Assembly (NCBI RefSeq): GCF_014042345.1
Contig: NZ_JACEZT010000009.1
Coordinates: 124,001 to 188,000 of the forward strand
Direction: 5' to 3'
From: Rugamonas brunnea
Lineage (GTDB): Bacteria > Pseudomonadota > Gammaproteobacteria > Burkholderiales > Burkholderiaceae_D
Length of the DNA stretch: 64,000 nt
In this document: piece after piece, positions 11,443-19,175 of the stretch
Position numbering within the stretch: position 1 is the first letter of the stretch
How the letters are laid out: each line of letters starts with the position of its first letter
Program-made: the position numbers and the translations under genes
Notes under the pieces: model-generated
What the model was told of the DNA's origin: nothing
Databases searched by the model: none
Seen by the model: only the letters and a program-made list of their open reading frames with translations

Positions 11443-12044
11443 CAGAACTGCGGGTAGTACAGCTTGGACGGTTCCAGCTTGTAGGTCCACGGCAGGCCGG
11501 CGTTCTTCCAGCCGTTGACCACGCGCTGCCCGGCGTGCGGACCATCCTTGGCCAGGTCGCCCTCGAAACCGTCCACCACCGTGTAGACCTTATGGTAACC
11601 GAGCTGCATCAGCAGGTTGGCGGCCCGGCCGCTACGGTCGCCAGAACGGCACATCAGGATCACCGTGTCGTCCTTGCCCAGCCCTTTGGCCGTCATGCGG
11701 CGCGCCAGCTCCGGGCCGAAGTCGTTGTTGACGGACATGGCCCAGCGGCCGGCCTTGGCGTCCCAGCCCGCGTCGTCGGGATGCTCAAGGTAAGGGATGT
11801 TGGCGTCGGCCACGGTGGGCATGCCCAGATAGGCCACCTCGTAGCGGGTGCGCACGTCGACCATGTAGGACTTCGCGCCCAACTGCTGCTTGAGGGCGTA
11901 GGCTTCCTTGGCGTCCAGGTACTGCGCGCCGTCGGCGCGCTTGGCTTCGGGCACGTCCGCCGCGTTGAATGCGCCGGCGTGGCCCGCCGCGCCGGCCAGC
12001 GCCAGCCAGAGCGCGGCGCACAGGAGGCGGGATCTCGATTGCAT
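11442..12044 (-). CDS. Periplasmic rhodanese-like protein of the sox operon
   Basis: This 200-residue protein starts with a signal peptide (LLCAALWLALAGAAGHAGA) and contains a rhodanese domain with the catalytic cysteine loop ILMCRSGDRSGRAANLL, plus SYMVDVRTRYEVAYLG, the usual N-terminal rhodanese strand. Rhodanese-type proteins transfer sulfane sulfur and are common accessories of thiosulfate oxidation. The start at 12044 is preceded by GGAG with a 6-base gap; an ATG four codons earlier has no such site. It follows soxB by 23 bases and overlaps the thioredoxin-like gene. The insertion between the first strand and the active-site loop is larger than in single-domain rhodaneses, as seen in PQQ-associated rhodanese-like proteins. 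Confidence 0.85.
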   Translation of the reverse strand: MQSRSRLLCAALWLALAGAAGHAGAFNAADVPEAKRADGAQYLDAKEAYALKQQLGAKSYMVDVRTRYEVAYLGMPTVADANIPYLEHPDDAGWDAKAGRWAMSVNNDFGPELARRMTAKGLGKDDTVILMCRSGDRSGRAANLLMQLGYHKVYTVVDGFEGDLAKDGPHAGQRVVNGWKNAGLPWTYKLEPSKLYYPQF

Positions 12045-12067
12045 GTCTTTCTCCATCGTGAAGACCC

Positions 12068-13786
12068 TCACAGGGCGATGCCCGGATTGCCGTCCATGCC
12101 GATCAGGCGCGGCGTGTTGAGTTTGCGCGGCGCGACGGTCTTCTTGTCGCGCAGCCACTTGCCCACCACCTCCCACACCGGCTCACCGGTCGCACCTTCG
12201 GCCACAGGCGCCCAGCCGGCCACCTTGTAGGTCTTGTCGGCCTCGATCAGTTTGCCGTTCAGACGCATGTCCTGGATGCGCGCACCCATGCGCGCGTTCG
12301 GCTCGATCGCGTACTGCATGCCGCCCACCCGCACCATGTCGCCGCCCTGCTGGTAGTAAGGGTCGGGATTGAACAGGTTGTCGGCCACGTCCTCCATGAT
12401 GTTCTTGATGGTGGCGCCCGTCATCTCCGTCAGCGTGCTGTAGGAATAGGTGGTCGCCGTCTGGTCCATCAGGTGTTCCATCAGGATCGGACTGTCCGGC
12501 AGCAGCGAAGTGCCCCAGCGGAAGCCGGGCGAGAACGCCAGGTCGGCGCCCTTCACGTCGATCAGCGCATCAACGATCAACTGGTCGAAGGTGCCGTTGA
12601 AATTGCCGCGCCGGTACAGCGTGCCCTGGGTCATGGCCAGCTTTTCATTGAGCTTGGCCTCGTAGGGCGCGCGGATCTTCTTCACCAGCGCCGCCATGTC
12701 GCGGTCGGCCGGCAGGAAGTTGGAGAACACCGGCAGCAGCTTGTAGCGGAAGCCCTGGATGGCGCCATTGCGCACGTCGAAATCAAGCACGCCGAGGAAT
12801 TTGCTGTTGCTGCCGGCATTCGTCACCAGCGTCTTGCCGCCGCCGTTGGCGACGATGACGGGCGCCGGCATGCCGTCGTGCGTGTGGCCGCCCATGATGG
12901 CGTCGATGCCGCGCACGCGCGAGGCCATCTTCAGGTCCACGTCCATGCCGTTGTGGGACAGCACGACGACCACCTTGGCGCCCTTGGCGCGGCACTCGTC
13001 GACCATCTTCTGCATGTTCTCTTCCTGGATGCCGAAGCTCCATTCCGGCACCATGTAGCGCGGGTTGGCGATCGGCGTGTACGGGAAGGCCTGGCCGATG
13101 ATGGCCACCTGCACGCCGTTCATCTCCTTCATCACGTAGGGCTTGAACACCGGGTCACCGAAGTCCGTGGTCTGGATGTTCTGCGCCACGAAATCGACCT
13201 TGCCATTGAAGTCGCGCTCGACGATCTCCTTGACGCGCTTGTCGCCCAGCGTCATCTCCCAGTGCGCCGTCATCACGTCCACGCCCAGTTCCAGGCAGGC
13301 GTCCACCATATCCTGGCCATTGGTCCACAAGGCCGTGGCCGAGCCTTGCCAGGTGTCGCCGCCGTCCAGCAGCAAGGCGCCGGGACGGCTGGCGCGCATG
13401 CGCTTGACCAGCGTGGACAGGTGCGCGAAGCCGCCCACCTTGCCGTAGGTGGCCGCCGCCTGCTCGAAATTGAGGTAGGTGAAGGCGTGCGCCTCCGGCG
13501 TGCCCGGTTTCATGCCGGTCTGGCGCAGCAGCTGCTCGCCCACCAGGTGCGGCATGCGGCCCACGGCCTGGCCCACGCCCAGGTTCACGTTCGGTTCGCG
13601 GAAGTACACGGGCGTCAGTTGCGCGTGGCAGTCCGTGAAGTGCAGCAGGTGCACATTGCCATAACGTGGCACATCGTACAGCGCGCCGGCCGATGGCGCT
13701 GCCAGCGCGCCCTTGGCATCGAGCAGCATGCCGCCGGCCGCCGCGATGCCCATCACCTGCATGAATTCTCGCCGACTCAGACTCAT
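12068..13786 (-). CDS. soxB: SoxB, S-sulfocysteine (thiosulfo) hydrolase
   Basis: SoxB hydrolyses the terminal sulfone of the thiosulfate adduct on SoxY, releasing sulfate in the periplasm. The 572-residue product begins with a Tat signal (SRREFMQVMGIAAAGG) and shows the dimanganese site motifs of the 5'-nucleotidase-like fold: LLHFTDCHAQL, LLDGGDTWQGSA, VMTAHWEMTLGD, VVLSHNGMDVD and IMGGHTHDGMP. The substrate-binding C-terminal domain follows. AAGGAAAACGAT precedes the ATG. It lies 37 bases after soxX and before the rhodanese-like gene in one operon. Length and motifs are normal for the family. Confidence 0.97.
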   Translation of the reverse strand: MSLSRREFMQVMGIAAAGGMLLDAKGALAAPSAGALYDVPRYGNVHLLHFTDCHAQLTPVYFREPNVNLGVGQAVGRMPHLVGEQLLRQTGMKPGTPEAHAFTYLNFEQAAATYGKVGGFAHLSTLVKRMRASRPGALLLDGGDTWQGSATALWTNGQDMVDACLELGVDVMTAHWEMTLGDKRVKEIVERDFNGKVDFVAQNIQTTDFGDPVFKPYVMKEMNGVQVAIIGQAFPYTPIANPRYMVPEWSFGIQEENMQKMVDECRAKGAKVVVVLSHNGMDVDLKMASRVRGIDAIMGGHTHDGMPAPVIVANGGGKTLVTNAGSNSKFLGVLDFDVRNGAIQGFRYKLLPVFSNFLPADRDMAALVKKIRAPYEAKLNEKLAMTQGTLYRRGNFNGTFDQLIVDALIDVKGADLAFSPGFRWGTSLLPDSPILMEHLMDQTATTYSYSTLTEMTGATIKNIMEDVADNLFNPDPYYQQGGDMVRVGGMQYAIEPNARMGARIQDMRLNGKLIEADKTYKVAGWAPVAEGATGEPVWEVVGKWLRDKKTVAPRKLNTPRLIGMDGNPGIAL

Positions 13787-13823
13787 ATCGTTTTCCTTAT
13801 CAATCTTATGCGATCGCCGTGTT

Positions 13824-14438
13824 TCACTGATTGACGGGCGATGCGGGGTCCAGCAACAACGCCATCACGTCGCGGATCTGGGCTTCGGTCAGGATGCCGT
13901 TGTGGCCGAAGCGCGGCATGCTGGAGCAGGCGCGGAAGGCCTGCGAGTTAAAAATTTTGCCCCAGGTGTAGCGCACGATCTCGGGACTTGTGCCGCGCAG
14001 CTTGCCGTACTGGTACAGCGACGGGCCGATATTGCCGAACGAGATTTCATCCTTGCGCAACTGATGGCACGCATAGCAATTGCCACCGTTGACGCTGCCC
14101 ACCGCGTCCGACGACTGCATGCCGCGTCCGTTCTGGGCGATCTTCTCGCCCTCTTCCCACTTGCCCAGCCAGACGCCGTCGGCCGGATAGACGATGGTCT
14201 TGAGCTGGCTCGCCTCGATCTTCGCGTCCACCTTCTTGCTACGCGCGGCCGGCTGTTCGCTGCAGATCTTCTGCACCTCGTCCTGCTGCACCACGCGTTC
14301 GACCGTGGCCGGGCCCTTGGAGCGGAAGTCGGACGACAGCATGTCGTGCGCCATCTTCGCGTAGTCGGGGCCGGCCGCCGCCGCCGTGGCGCAGGCGGCC
14401 GCCATCAGTGCCATCACTGCCTTGTCGATTTGTCGCAT
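13824..14438 (-). CDS. soxX: SoxX, c-type cytochrome subunit of SoxXA
   Basis: SoxX is the small cytochrome of SoxAX, which oxidatively couples thiosulfate to the SoxY carrier. The 204-residue precursor has a signal peptide (AVMALMAAACATAAAAG) and one CxxCH haem motif in GGNCYACHQLRKDE. Downstream, SSMPRFGHNGILTEAQI supplies the axial Met and the conserved C-terminal region. The segment before the haem motif is long, as in betaproteobacterial SoxX proteins. AAGGAGACGCAG lies directly upstream of the start. The gene sits 10 bases after soxA. Confidence 0.95.
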   Translation of the reverse strand: MRQIDKAVMALMAAACATAAAAGPDYAKMAHDMLSSDFRSKGPATVERVVQQDEVQKICSEQPAARSKKVDAKIEASQLKTIVYPADGVWLGKWEEGEKIAQNGRGMQSSDAVGSVNGGNCYACHQLRKDEISFGNIGPSLYQYGKLRGTSPEIVRYTWGKIFNSQAFRACSSMPRFGHNGILTEAQIRDVMALLLDPASPVNQ

Positions 14439-14448
14439 CTGCGTCTCC

Positions 14449-15246
14449 TTAACGTTTCAGCGCGGGCGCGTCGAACTTGCCGCCTTCCGCGCTCTTGGCC
14501 AGATACATGGTGAGCGCCGTCACCGCGTCCGATGCGTACACGGGCTCGGGGAAGCGCTGCTGGCGGAAGCAATCCATCAGCCGGTGCTGCATGGTGCGCA
14601 CTTCGCCCTGCGACACGCGGTAGGCCGGCCACGTGGTGTAGGCCGCCTGCGCGTTGGCCTTGTTCAGGATGTTCGGCAGTTCCTGCAGCCGGATGCGCTG
14701 GCCGTCCGTGCCGTGGCAGGTGGCGCATGCGAAATCGTGCGCGCCGCCACGGTAGAAGAACAGCTTCTTGCCGACTTCATAGGCCTGCTTTTCCAGCGGA
14801 TGCGCGGTGGAGACGGTCATCGGCATGCCGCGCGATTCGGCCGCCACATAGCTCATGATGGCTTCGATGTCGGACGGTTTGCCGGGCGAAGCGAACGGAT
14901 TCGCCAGCGCCTCGGCCTGGGTCAGGCCCTGGATCGTCATGCGGCAGTAAGCGAGGCGCTGTTCGGCGTCCATCACCTTGCCGGTGTCCTTGAAGAAGCG
15001 CGGCAGCGAAGCGTAGGCACCTTTCAGCACGCCCGGGCCCTGGCCCATGTCGCACGTCTCCAGCGAAGCCTGTTTGGGGCCCGCCTTCTTCTTCCACAGT
15101 TCCTCGCCGCGCATTTCCCACAGCTCGGCAGGATTACCGTCGGCCAGCATCTGCCGGTACTTGGCGATTTCGTCTGTTGCCGACGTTTGCGCCCACGCCG
15201 GCAAGGCCGCCAGCGCCGACAGGATCAAACAAGCTTGTCTTTTCAT
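14449..15246 (-). CDS. soxA: SoxA, monohaem-type subunit of SoxXA
   Basis: SoxA carries the active-site haem of the L-cysteine S-thiosulfotransferase SoxAX. The 265-residue precursor has a signal peptide (LILSALAALPAWA). Only one CxxCH motif is present (FACATCHGTDGQ); the catalytic Cys that becomes the persulfide haem ligand is in HRLMDCFRQQRFPEP. The N-terminal half lacks the second haem motif of dihaem SoxA and instead has a Cys pair (LETCDMG and AYCRMT), the disulfide arrangement known in monohaem forms. GGAGACACC precedes the ATG. The gene follows soxZ by 38 bases in the operon. Confidence 0.95.
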   Translation of the reverse strand: MKRQACLILSALAALPAWAQTSATDEIAKYRQMLADGNPAELWEMRGEELWKKKAGPKQASLETCDMGQGPGVLKGAYASLPRFFKDTGKVMDAEQRLAYCRMTIQGLTQAEALANPFASPGKPSDIEAIMSYVAAESRGMPMTVSTAHPLEKQAYEVGKKLFFYRGGAHDFACATCHGTDGQRIRLQELPNILNKANAQAAYTTWPAYRVSQGEVRTMQHRLMDCFRQQRFPEPVYASDAVTALTMYLAKSAEGGKFDAPALKR

Positions 15247-15284
15247 GGTGTCTCCTCTGTTTGCTTGCCTGGCGTGGTACTTGG

Positions 15285-15596
15285 TCAGCTGATGACGCCT
15301 TCGTCGGTGCGCGTGTCGCCGGTGTTGTCCACCCAGGTCACGCTGACTTTATCACCCTTGGCGCCGCCCTTGAACTTAAACGACAGGAACGGGTCTTTCG
15401 ACACGGAGGGGCCAAACTGCGCGTCCAGCACCACCTTGTCCTTGCACTTGACCACCAGCGTCTTGATGTGGTGGGCAGGGATGACCTTGCCCGCCGCGTC
15501 CTTGCGCTGGCCCGTTTCCATATCGTGACGCATCAAAATCTTCACTTCCACCGTGTCGCCCGCGGAAGCGGCGCGAATACGCATCGGATCACCCAT
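15285..15596 (-). CDS. soxZ: SoxZ, partner of the SoxY sulfur carrier
   Basis: SoxZ forms the SoxYZ heterodimer that carries sulfur intermediates on a SoxY cysteine. The 103-residue protein has the immunoglobulin-like fold signature: MRIRAASAGDTVEVKILMRH, then IPAHHIKTLVVKC and the end VTWVDNTGDTRTDEG. It has no signal peptide of its own, as usual, and is exported together with SoxY. AAGGAAAGATC precedes the ATG. It lies 48 bases after soxY. Length is typical. Confidence 0.96.
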   Translation of the reverse strand: MGDPMRIRAASAGDTVEVKILMRHDMETGQRKDAAGKVIPAHHIKTLVVKCKDKVVLDAQFGPSVSKDPFLSFKFKGGAKGDKVSVTWVDNTGDTRTDEGVIS

Positions 15597-15644
15597 GATC
15601 TTTCCTTTACTGTGATGTGTTTAAGAGACTCGCCGGCGCGCGGA

Positions 15645-16106
15645 TCAACCGCCGCAACCGCCCAGCGTGACCTTGATTTCCTTGCTGGCGACCAGCCACT
15701 TGCCGTCCGCCTTGACCAGCGCGTGCACGTTGGAGGTGGCGCCCATCTTCACGCGGGTGCTGATGGCGGCCTCGGTACCGGCCGGGATGGCGAAACCTGC
15801 CGACATGGCGCTCGGGTTCTTGTCCACCAGGATGGCCATGTATTCGGTGTTGGCAGCCTTGGACGCGATCGATACCGGCACCACGGCGCCGTTCTCGGCG
15901 ATATCCGGGCCGCTCACGGTTACGTCCGGGCTGACGGCGAACTTGTCGCCACCGAGCGCCTTGAGCACATCTTCCAGGCTCTTGGCGTCAAACACCTTCT
16001 GGCTCCATTCAGCCGCGAAGACGTCGGACGGCTTGAGCAGGCCCGCCGTAAATGCCATGCCCAGCACGGACGAAATCCGCAGCATGTCGCGTCGACTTTG
16101 ATTCAT
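15645..16106 (-). CDS. soxY: SoxY, covalent sulfur-carrier protein
   Basis: SoxY carries thiosulfate-derived sulfur on the cysteine of its C-terminal GGCGG swinging arm, which is present here as KVTLGGCGG. The 153-residue precursor starts with a Tat signal (SRRDMLRISSVLGMAF), so SoxYZ is exported folded. The ATG at 16106 has GGAG upstream; a GTG one codon earlier is an alternative. It follows soxD by 118 bases, the largest gap in the operon, which holds a hairpin. Length and motifs are normal for the family. Confidence 0.96.
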   Translation of the reverse strand: MNQSRRDMLRISSVLGMAFTAGLLKPSDVFAAEWSQKVFDAKSLEDVLKALGGDKFAVSPDVTVSGPDIAENGAVVPVSIASKAANTEYMAILVDKNPSAMSAGFAIPAGTEAAISTRVKMGATSNVHALVKADGKWLVASKEIKVTLGGCGG

Positions 16107-16132
16107 CACTCTCTCTCCTATCGAAAAATACA

Positions 16133-16154
16133 GGGCTGGCTAGTGGCCAGGCCC
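16133..16154 (-). promoter_or_regulatory. Hairpin in the soxD-soxY gap
   Basis: CTGGC and GCCAG arms around TAGTG extend outwards with further GC pairs (one bulge). It sits in the only long gap inside the sox operon, between soxD and soxY, and could modulate relative expression or mRNA stability. There is no U-run after it on the transcribed strand, so it is not a simple terminator. Confidence 0.3.
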
Positions 16155-16224
16155 ACGGTTGGCGCAGTCTTGCCGCTGCCTTTTTGCTTGCAATTGGCTA
16201 CTATCTTACGTCCTTACCCGGCAC

Positions 16225-17319
16225 TTATTTGGCGCCGCCCAGCACCCAGGCCACCAGGGTCTGGAGTTCATCATCCTTCAGGCTGGCCTGGGCCGGCATG
16301 GGGATGGCGCCCCAGGTGCCGCCGGTGCCAGCGCGCACCTTGGCCGCCAGCGCGGCGGGCGCGCCGGCATCGCCGCGATAGCGGGCCGCCACGTCGCTGA
16401 ACGCGGGACCGACGATCTTGTTGGTGATGCCGTGGCAGGCCACGCAAGCATTCTGTTTGGCCAGCTTCAGGCCTGCACTTTCGGCGGCCACCGGCGCCGC
16501 AGCAGCGGCAGCCGTTGCGGCGGCTGGCGCGGCACTGCCGACCGGCGCCGTCGGCGCGGGCTTGGTGGTGTCGGCGCCGCGCACGGGGCCGAAGGTGCGG
16601 TTCTGCAGCGCGATATTACCGTGCGCATTGCGCGATGGCTCAGGCAAGGTAGAACGCACACCCGGTTCGACCGGGCAGTTCTTCATGCAGGCCACGCTGT
16701 GCACATCGGGCTTGCCCTTGATGTCCCACATGCCGTGGTTGGTTTCCATGCCGTTCCGGTTCGGCATGCGCTTCTGCACCTCGGCGATGTTCTGGTCCGA
16801 CAGCGTGAAGTCGTCCGGCACGATCTCGCCCATGTTCAGGATGTAGGCCAGCACCGCATACACCTCGTCCGTCTTGAGCGACTTGGGCGCCGTCCACGGC
16901 ATGGCGCGGTTGATGTAGTCCCACAGCGTCGAGACGGTGGCCACTTTCATCAGCGTGGTTTTTTGCGGCTGGCGGCCGGTCTTCAGCGCGGCCACGTGGC
17001 CGGTCTTGATGTCGTCGGGCGTGGTGCCGCCCACGATGGGCGTGAACACTTCGTTCGATTCACCGAAGGTGCCGTGGCAGCTGGCGCAGCGTCCTTCCCA
17101 GATCACCTGGCCGGCAGCCACGGTGCCCGAACCCTTGGGCAAGCCCTTGAAGTCGGGACGCACGTCGATGTCCCAGGCCGCCACCTCCGCCGTGGTGGCG
17201 GGACGGCCAAGTCCGGTCGGCGTGGAGGTCACGGCGGACGCCGGTGCTGCCTGCGCCTGCCAGCCCGCCCCCGCCATGGCGAGCGCAAACACGAGAGCGG
17301 ATTTAATAAACCTGGACAT
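16225..17319 (-). CDS. soxD: SoxD, dihaem cytochrome c of sulfane dehydrogenase
   Basis: SoxD accepts electrons from the molybdenum subunit SoxC during sulfane oxidation. The 364-residue precursor has a signal peptide (SALVFALAMAGAGWQAQA), a first haem motif EGRCASCHGTFGES in a SoxD-type domain, and a second, QNACVACHGITNK, in a small C-terminal cytochrome domain. The two are joined by an Ala/Pro-rich flexible linker. SVACMKNCPVE between them is a further Cys pair without haem motif. The chosen ATG lies 16 bases inside the end of soxC, so the two subunits are translationally coupled. Final residues ELQTLVAWVLGGAK are typical of class I cytochrome ends. Confidence 0.94.
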   Translation of the reverse strand: MSRFIKSALVFALAMAGAGWQAQAAPASAVTSTPTGLGRPATTAEVAAWDIDVRPDFKGLPKGSGTVAAGQVIWEGRCASCHGTFGESNEVFTPIVGGTTPDDIKTGHVAALKTGRQPQKTTLMKVATVSTLWDYINRAMPWTAPKSLKTDEVYAVLAYILNMGEIVPDDFTLSDQNIAEVQKRMPNRNGMETNHGMWDIKGKPDVHSVACMKNCPVEPGVRSTLPEPSRNAHGNIALQNRTFGPVRGADTTKPAPTAPVGSAAPAAATAAAAAAPVAAESAGLKLAKQNACVACHGITNKIVGPAFSDVAARYRGDAGAPAALAAKVRAGTGGTWGAIPMPAQASLKDDELQTLVAWVLGGAK

Positions 17320-18649
17320 TGGACACCTCGCCGGATTGTGCGACTTGCCAGGACTGGATCGCATTGTTGTGATAGATGGATTTGGTACCGCGCACGGCGC
17401 GCAGCTCGTTGATCTTGGGTTGCACGTAGCCCGTCTCGTCGATCGCGCGCGACTGCAGCACGGCTGGCGAACCGTCCCACACCCAGTCGATGTTAAAGCG
17501 CGTCAGGCACTTGGGCAGCACCGGCGATTCCAGCCGCGCCGTGCGCCAGTTGCGCCCGCCGTCCACGGACACGTCGACCCGCTTGATCCGGCCCCGTCCC
17601 GACCAGGCCAGGCCCGTCACGTTGTAGAAGCCCTTGTCGAGCAGGGTCTGCCCGGCCGACGGCGTGGTGATCACGGATTTGCATTCCTGGATCGAGGTGT
17701 ACTGGCGGAAGTTCCCGTCCGGCATGGCGTCAATGTAGTGGACCGCTTCGTCCTTGGTCGCGTAAGGCTGGTCGCCCACTTCGATCCGGCGCAGCCACTT
17801 GACCCACGACACCCCCTGCACACCCGGCACCACCAGCCGCAGCGGATAGCCATTCTCGGGACGCAGCATCTCGCCGTTCATGCCCCAGGCCACGATCACG
17901 TCGTCCAGCGCGCGGTCGAGCGAGATGGTGCGCGTCATGGCCGAACCGTCGCCGCCTTCGGCCAGGATCACGCGGGCGTTCTTCTTGTCGTAGCCGCATT
18001 CCTCCAGCAGCACGGACAAGGGCACGCCCGTGAATTCGCTGCAGCTGAGCATGCCGTGCGAATACTGGACGGTGGGCACGGCCACATTGCCCCACTCCAT
18101 GGCCGTGTTGGCGCCGCATTCGATGAAGTGCATGCGCGACACGGACGGCATGCGCATCAGGTCGTCCATGGTGTAGACCTTGGGCGTCTTGACCATGCCG
18201 TTGATCATCAGGCGGTGCTTGGACGGATCGATGTCGTACCAGCCCTGGTGGTGGCGCTCGAAATGCAGGCCGCTGGGCGTGATGATGCCGAACAGGCCTT
18301 GCAGCGGCGTGAAGGCGACGGAGGCCGCGCCCACCCGCGTCAGGCCCGGCGATTCCCGGCGCAGCAGATTGGTCTCGAACTTGGACGGCATGCCATACGG
18401 ATTGCTGGCCACCGGCTTGCCCAGCGTGCGCGCATGTTCGGGCAGGTTCAGGATGTTGGGATCGCCGGCCGGCTGGGCCAGCGCCTGGCCGCCGGCCAGG
18501 GCCGCGCCGGCAGCCAGGAAGCTGCGCCGCAGGAAGCCGCGGCGTTCCTCGTTCAAGCCTGAGGCCGTGATGTCGGCGGCCAGCTGGCCATCGACGAAAT
18601 GTTCGGGCGCGCGCAGGATGCGGCCCCGCTGCGTGGGTTCATTCGCCAT
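17303..18649 (-). CDS. soxC: SoxC, molybdopterin sulfane dehydrogenase subunit
   Basis: SoxC, of the sulfite-oxidase family, oxidises the SoxY-bound sulfane to the sulfone level, allowing full oxidation of thiosulfate without sulfur globules. The 448-residue product carries a Tat signal (RRGFLRRSFLAAGAALAGG). The molybdenum-ligand cysteine is in MHFIECGANTAMEWG, followed by the cofactor and dimerisation domains (ENGYPLRLVVPGVQGVSWVK, VDVSVDGGRNW). AAGGAGAGAG lies upstream of the ATG. It heads the sox operon; the 7-8-7 palindrome at 18683-18704 occupies its promoter. Confidence 0.96.
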   Translation of the reverse strand: MANEPTQRGRILRAPEHFVDGQLAADITASGLNEERRGFLRRSFLAAGAALAGGQALAQPAGDPNILNLPEHARTLGKPVASNPYGMPSKFETNLLRRESPGLTRVGAASVAFTPLQGLFGIITPSGLHFERHHQGWYDIDPSKHRLMINGMVKTPKVYTMDDLMRMPSVSRMHFIECGANTAMEWGNVAVPTVQYSHGMLSCSEFTGVPLSVLLEECGYDKKNARVILAEGGDGSAMTRTISLDRALDDVIVAWGMNGEMLRPENGYPLRLVVPGVQGVSWVKWLRRIEVGDQPYATKDEAVHYIDAMPDGNFRQYTSIQECKSVITTPSAGQTLLDKGFYNVTGLAWSGRGRIKRVDVSVDGGRNWRTARLESPVLPKCLTRFNIDWVWDGSPAVLQSRAIDETGYVQPKINELRAVRGTKSIYHNNAIQSWQVAQSGEVSNVQVY

Positions 18650-18682
18650 GAGGTGTCTCTCTCCTTGCTACAACAATATAGT

Positions 18683-18704
18683 TATATGACCATTTAGGCA
18701 TATA
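18683..18704. promoter_or_regulatory. Candidate SoxR operator in the soxC promoter
   Basis: TATATGA, eight bases, GCATATA: an inverted repeat with one arm mismatch, 34 bases upstream of the soxC start. Two further copies with the same 7-8-7 geometry stand before soxR itself and in the intergenic region of the metallo-hydrolase and the transporter gene. ArsR-family repressors bind sites of this size. Confidence 0.75.
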
Positions 18705-18715
18705 TTACTTACAAG

Positions 18716-18738
18716 AAAGCCGCCGCCTGCGCGGCTTT
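18716..18738 (-). terminator. Rho-independent terminator after soxR
   Basis: AAAGCCGC and GCGGCTTT are perfect 8-base arms around a 7-base loop, starting four bases after the soxR stop and followed on the transcribed strand by TTCTTGT. It separates soxR transcription from the soxC promoter just downstream. Confidence 0.75.
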
Positions 18739-18742
18739 CCCC

Positions 18743-19108
18743 TCAGTCGTCGCCGACCATGAACGTGCCCGCCACCTGGCCGGCGGACGCGCGACTCTCG
18801 ATCCGGCTGGCCATTTGTCCGCAGACGGTGCGGCACAGGTCGATCGTAGCCTGGTCATCTATCCGGTAATAGACTTGCGTACCTTCCTTGCGCCTGCCCA
18901 GTATCCTGGCCCGGTACAGCATGTTCAGCTGGCGCGACACATTGGCCTGGGTCGATTCGATTTCCGTCACGATCTCGCCCACCGGGCGTTCGCCGCCACA
19001 CAGGGCGTGCAGGATCTTGAGCCGCGTCGGTTCCGACAGCAGGAAGAAGTAGTTCGACACTTCCTCAAACACTTCGCCCATGGCTTCCCGGCCTAAATTT
19101 TCTTTCAT
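18743..19108 (-). CDS. soxR: SoxR-type ArsR-family repressor of sulfur oxidation
   Basis: The product (121 residues) is a winged-helix ArsR-family regulator: EVFEEVSNYFFLLSEPTRLK, ERPVGEIVTEIESTQANVSR as the recognition helix-turn-helix, and RKEGTQVYYRID as the wing. Cysteines at 37 (HALCGGE) and near 92/96 (LCRTVCGQ) resemble the dithiol pair that senses persulfide in SqrR, BigR and Sox-type repressors, so polysulfide or thiosulfate-derived sulfane is the probable inducer. The start is uncertain: ATG at 19108, GTG at 19120 touching the operator, or ATG at 19081. An operator-like palindrome directly upstream implies autoregulation. A terminator follows. This is not the redox SoxR of enteric bacteria. 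Confidence 0.85.
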   Translation of the reverse strand: MKENLGREAMGEVFEEVSNYFFLLSEPTRLKILHALCGGERPVGEIVTEIESTQANVSRQLNMLYRARILGRRKEGTQVYYRIDDQATIDLCRTVCGQMASRIESRASAGQVAGTFMVGDD

Positions 19109-19120
19109 TTCACAATTCAC

Positions 19121-19142
19121 TATATGCCTATATGCGCATATA
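19121..19142. promoter_or_regulatory. Candidate SoxR operator upstream of soxR
   Basis: TATATGC, CTATATGC, GCATATA: a perfect 7-8-7 inverted repeat directly before soxR and behind the metallo-hydrolase gene. Its closeness to the soxR start suggests that bound repressor blocks its own promoter. Confidence 0.75.
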
Positions 19143-19175
19143 ACCAGATTCGCAGCGGAAACGCAAGCGCGCGCC

